DNA of 64,000 nt, taken from contig NZ_JAAOIW010000015.1 in assembly GCF_011440305.1 (NCBI RefSeq), positions 105,826 to 169,825 of the forward strand, written 5' to 3'. Under the pieces are notes generated by a model. That model saw only the letters and a list, made by a program, of their open reading frames with translations, ran no database searches and was not told where the DNA came from. This DNA is from Paenibacillus agricola (GTDB lineage: Bacteria; Bacillota; Bacilli; Paenibacillales; NBRC-103111). Positions 62,900 to 64,000 of this stretch are shown here, in pieces (position 1 is the first letter of the stretch; every line of letters begins with the position of its first letter). Position numbers and translations under genes: made by a program.

Positions 62900-63290
62900 T
62901 TAATTAAACCGAACTAAATGCCACGTTAGCACAGCGAAGGGCTCTCCTGAGGCAGCTCTTTTGGTATTGAACACCTTCCGTTGGGCTGCAACCTCGAATT
63001 CATTGAGGAGTCTACGACCTAATCCAGTTTTTCGGTGTTCATTTTTTACAAACAAATAGTTCAGATAGCAACGAGTTTTATTTGTTGGGCCTGTCATACC
63101 AAGAGCAAATCCTAAACCTCTACCGCATTAAATATAATAAAAGTTTGAAAATGTCTTTTAATATCCTCTATTGTTTGCAAAAGCGGTTCAATAGTATAAT
63201 CTTCATACAACACGACTTCGGTTTGATAGGCTAATTTTCGAGAAGTTCCTCTGCATCGGTATTAATCGCTCTCGTAGGTATAATACTCAT
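62900..63290 (-). pseudogene. GNAT acetyltransferase with two frameshifts and a replaced 3' end
   Basis: An ATG at 63290 opens RAINTDAEELLE, then a stop; the next frame continues SYQTEVVLYEDYTIE-like sequence (here AYQTEVVLYEDYTIEPLLQ) to FIIFNA; a third frame then gives GLGFALGMTGP and motif A LFVKNEHRKTGLGRRLLNEFE. All three are parts of one acetyltransferase. The last 20 residues (AASGEPFAVLTWHLVRFN) do not look like the family and come from the repeat element at 62905-62963. It cannot make an intact enzyme. Confidence 0.75.
62905..62963 (-). repeat. Two-hairpin repeat element, copy C
   Basis: On the minus strand: an AGAGCTGCC...AGAGCCCT hairpin, then CGCTGTGCTAACG and TTTAGTTCGG, so arms CTAA and TTAG in a core at 62911-62929. 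Order and spacing follow copy A in reverse orientation. It overlaps the 3' end of the GNAT remnant. Confidence 0.45.
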
Positions 63291-63395
63291 CTCAACCAAT
63301 TTCCCCATATTGTAGCATTTTTTTGAAATATAGGTAAAATAATTTCTGGCTATCTCTATTTAACAAAAGCCTACCCGTTACTTAATAAACCAAAA

Positions 63396-63447
63396 AAGGA
63401 GCTGCCACACGGCAAGCTCCTCCACTATCGTTTCCGTTAATTGAGTT
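63396..63447 (+). repeat. Two-hairpin repeat element, copy D (terminator-like on minus strand)
   Basis: GGAGCTGCC (63398-63406) and GGCAAGCTCC (63411-63420) form the first hairpin, with six T on the minus strand beyond it. The core ACTATCGTTTCCGTTAAT (63424-63441) follows at the same distance as in copy A. Apart from this the 380-bp gap 63291-63671 holds only the rRNA terminator. Confidence 0.55.
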
Positions 63448-63630
63448 ACAACATGTTTAAAAACACGATTAATTTATGCGTTGTAAACTAAAAGTATAGT
63501 TATTATTTTTCAGGGGTTTCCCCAAAAACTTTAAATCAATTCCATTCTGAATGTAACATATTCCCTCAATTTGTGGATAGGATATAATACTTATCCCTAT
63601 ATTTCTATGTTTTTAGTGAAATTTAGATAA

Positions 63631-63666
63631 CAAAAAAACCTTAAAAGGTTACTCTTAAGGTTTTTT
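63631..63666 (-). terminator. Terminator of the rRNA operon
   Basis: AACCTTAA (63638-63645) pairs with TTAAGGTT (63655-63662), followed by seven T on the minus strand. It lies just after 5S. Confidence 0.85.
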
Positions 63667-63671
63667 ACTAG

Positions 63672-63788
63672 GCTTGGCGGCGTCCTACTCTCCCAGAACC
63701 CTGCGGTTCAAGTACCATTGGCGCTGGAGGGCTTAACGGTCGTGTTCGAGATGGGAACGTGTGGTTCCCCTCCGCCATCGACACCAAA
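63672..63788 (-). rRNA. rrf: 5S ribosomal RNA
   Basis: 117 bases reading TTTGGTG at the 5' end and GCCAAGC at the 3' end, which pair as the closing helix. Conserved CCCATCTCGAACACG and GAGAGTAGGACG stretches are present. It follows 23S by about 100 bp and is the last gene of the operon on this strand. Confidence 0.97.
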
Positions 63789-63892
63789 CGTGGATATACC
63801 AAGGTTTGTACCTTGAAAACTAGATCCGAAACAACCATTTCTGCGTCGAGCAACGCACCCCCTTTAGCTTGCGCTTCAGGGGGGACTTCCTT

Positions 63893-64000
63893 TGGATAAG
63901 CCCTCGACCGATTAGTATCCGTCAGCTCCATGCCTTGCGGCACTTCCACCCCGGACCTATCTACCTCATCGTCTATAAGGGGTCTTACTAATTGGGAAAT
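63893..64000 (-). rRNA. rrl: 23S ribosomal RNA, 3' end only
   Basis: The minus strand from 64000 reads the conserved 3' end of 23S, including GACGGATACTAATCGGTCGA and GGGCTTATCC. The gene continues beyond the window. The exact 3' end (about 63893) is inferred. The 23S-5S spacer 63789-63892 contains a GC-rich hairpin (CCCCCTTTAGC...GGGGG type) for processing. Confidence 0.95.

Noticed and set aside
62911..62929. True integron attC site
   Set aside because: The GTTRRRY core is not matched and no integrase gene is present, so only the general two-hairpin resemblance is reported.
63668..63949. 93-codon minus frame
   Set aside because: It lies in 5S rRNA, spacer and 23S rRNA.
1..64000. CRISPR array, tRNA genes, complete insertion sequence, prophage
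   Set aside because: None was recognised: no spaced direct repeats of 25-40 bp, no cloverleaf with TTCRA loop noticed, and only a TnpB scrap as mobile DNA.

Overview
The window looks like chromosomal DNA of a Paenibacillus-type member of the Bacillales. The rRNA end, the purine-rich ribosome sites with frequent TTG/GTG starts, the proS T-box leader, the YesM/YesN two-component pair and the many lipoprotein-dependent ABC importers all fit this. No plasmid, prophage or CRISPR array is visible. Mobile DNA is limited to a truncated TnpB.

Layout. 1-3902: 5' part of a very large SF1 helicase with a nuclease-like domain, leaving the window at base 1. 4047-7078: OmpR/PhoR-type two-component system divergent from a secreted glycine-rich protein, with matched direct repeats between them. 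7409-10361: small unknown protein, aldo/keto reductase, NIPSNAP protein, MFS carrier. 10358-16245: signalling operon (hybrid kinase, CheR, REC-PAS-GGDEF-EAL). 16438-23684: oxidoreductases, a glycolipid glycosyltransferase, a frameshifted 5TM kinase and several gene remnants, including a CheB fragment. 23869-27182: TetR, aldo/keto reductase and MFS with near-identical divergent promoters. 27418-33393: GntR-ilvD operon, proS with T-box, exported asparaginase-like protein. 33657-39284: lone four-helix sensor fragment, a decaying ars operon (arsI and arsR intact, arsC in two pieces), mnmH-selD, and an ArsP-type permease. 39436-40769: GrpB-like and histidine-phosphatase genes. 41087-47897: CUT1 sugar ABC importer divergent from YesN/YesM. 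47926-48199: a strong candidate for an unannotated structured RNA. 49460-59919: a LysR-controlled operon (oligopeptide-type ABC importer, two isochorismatase-like hydrolases, MFS, and an amidase broken by one stop codon). 60113-63290: small accessory genes and remnants. 63631-64000: 3' end of an rRNA operon (23S, 5S, terminator) on the minus strand.

How the parts work together. Each regulator sits beside its likely target and several operators can be read directly: LysR boxes of the T-N11-A type, paired TetR promoters, 11-bp-spaced OmpR-type repeats, an ArsR-type palindrome and a LexA-type box. Gene decay is a second theme: arsC, the amidase, the 5TM kinase, a GNAT gene, a CheB gene and TnpB are all broken. 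The least explained items are the hairpin RNA candidate at 47926-48165 and a two-hairpin repeat found about four times near small accessory genes.
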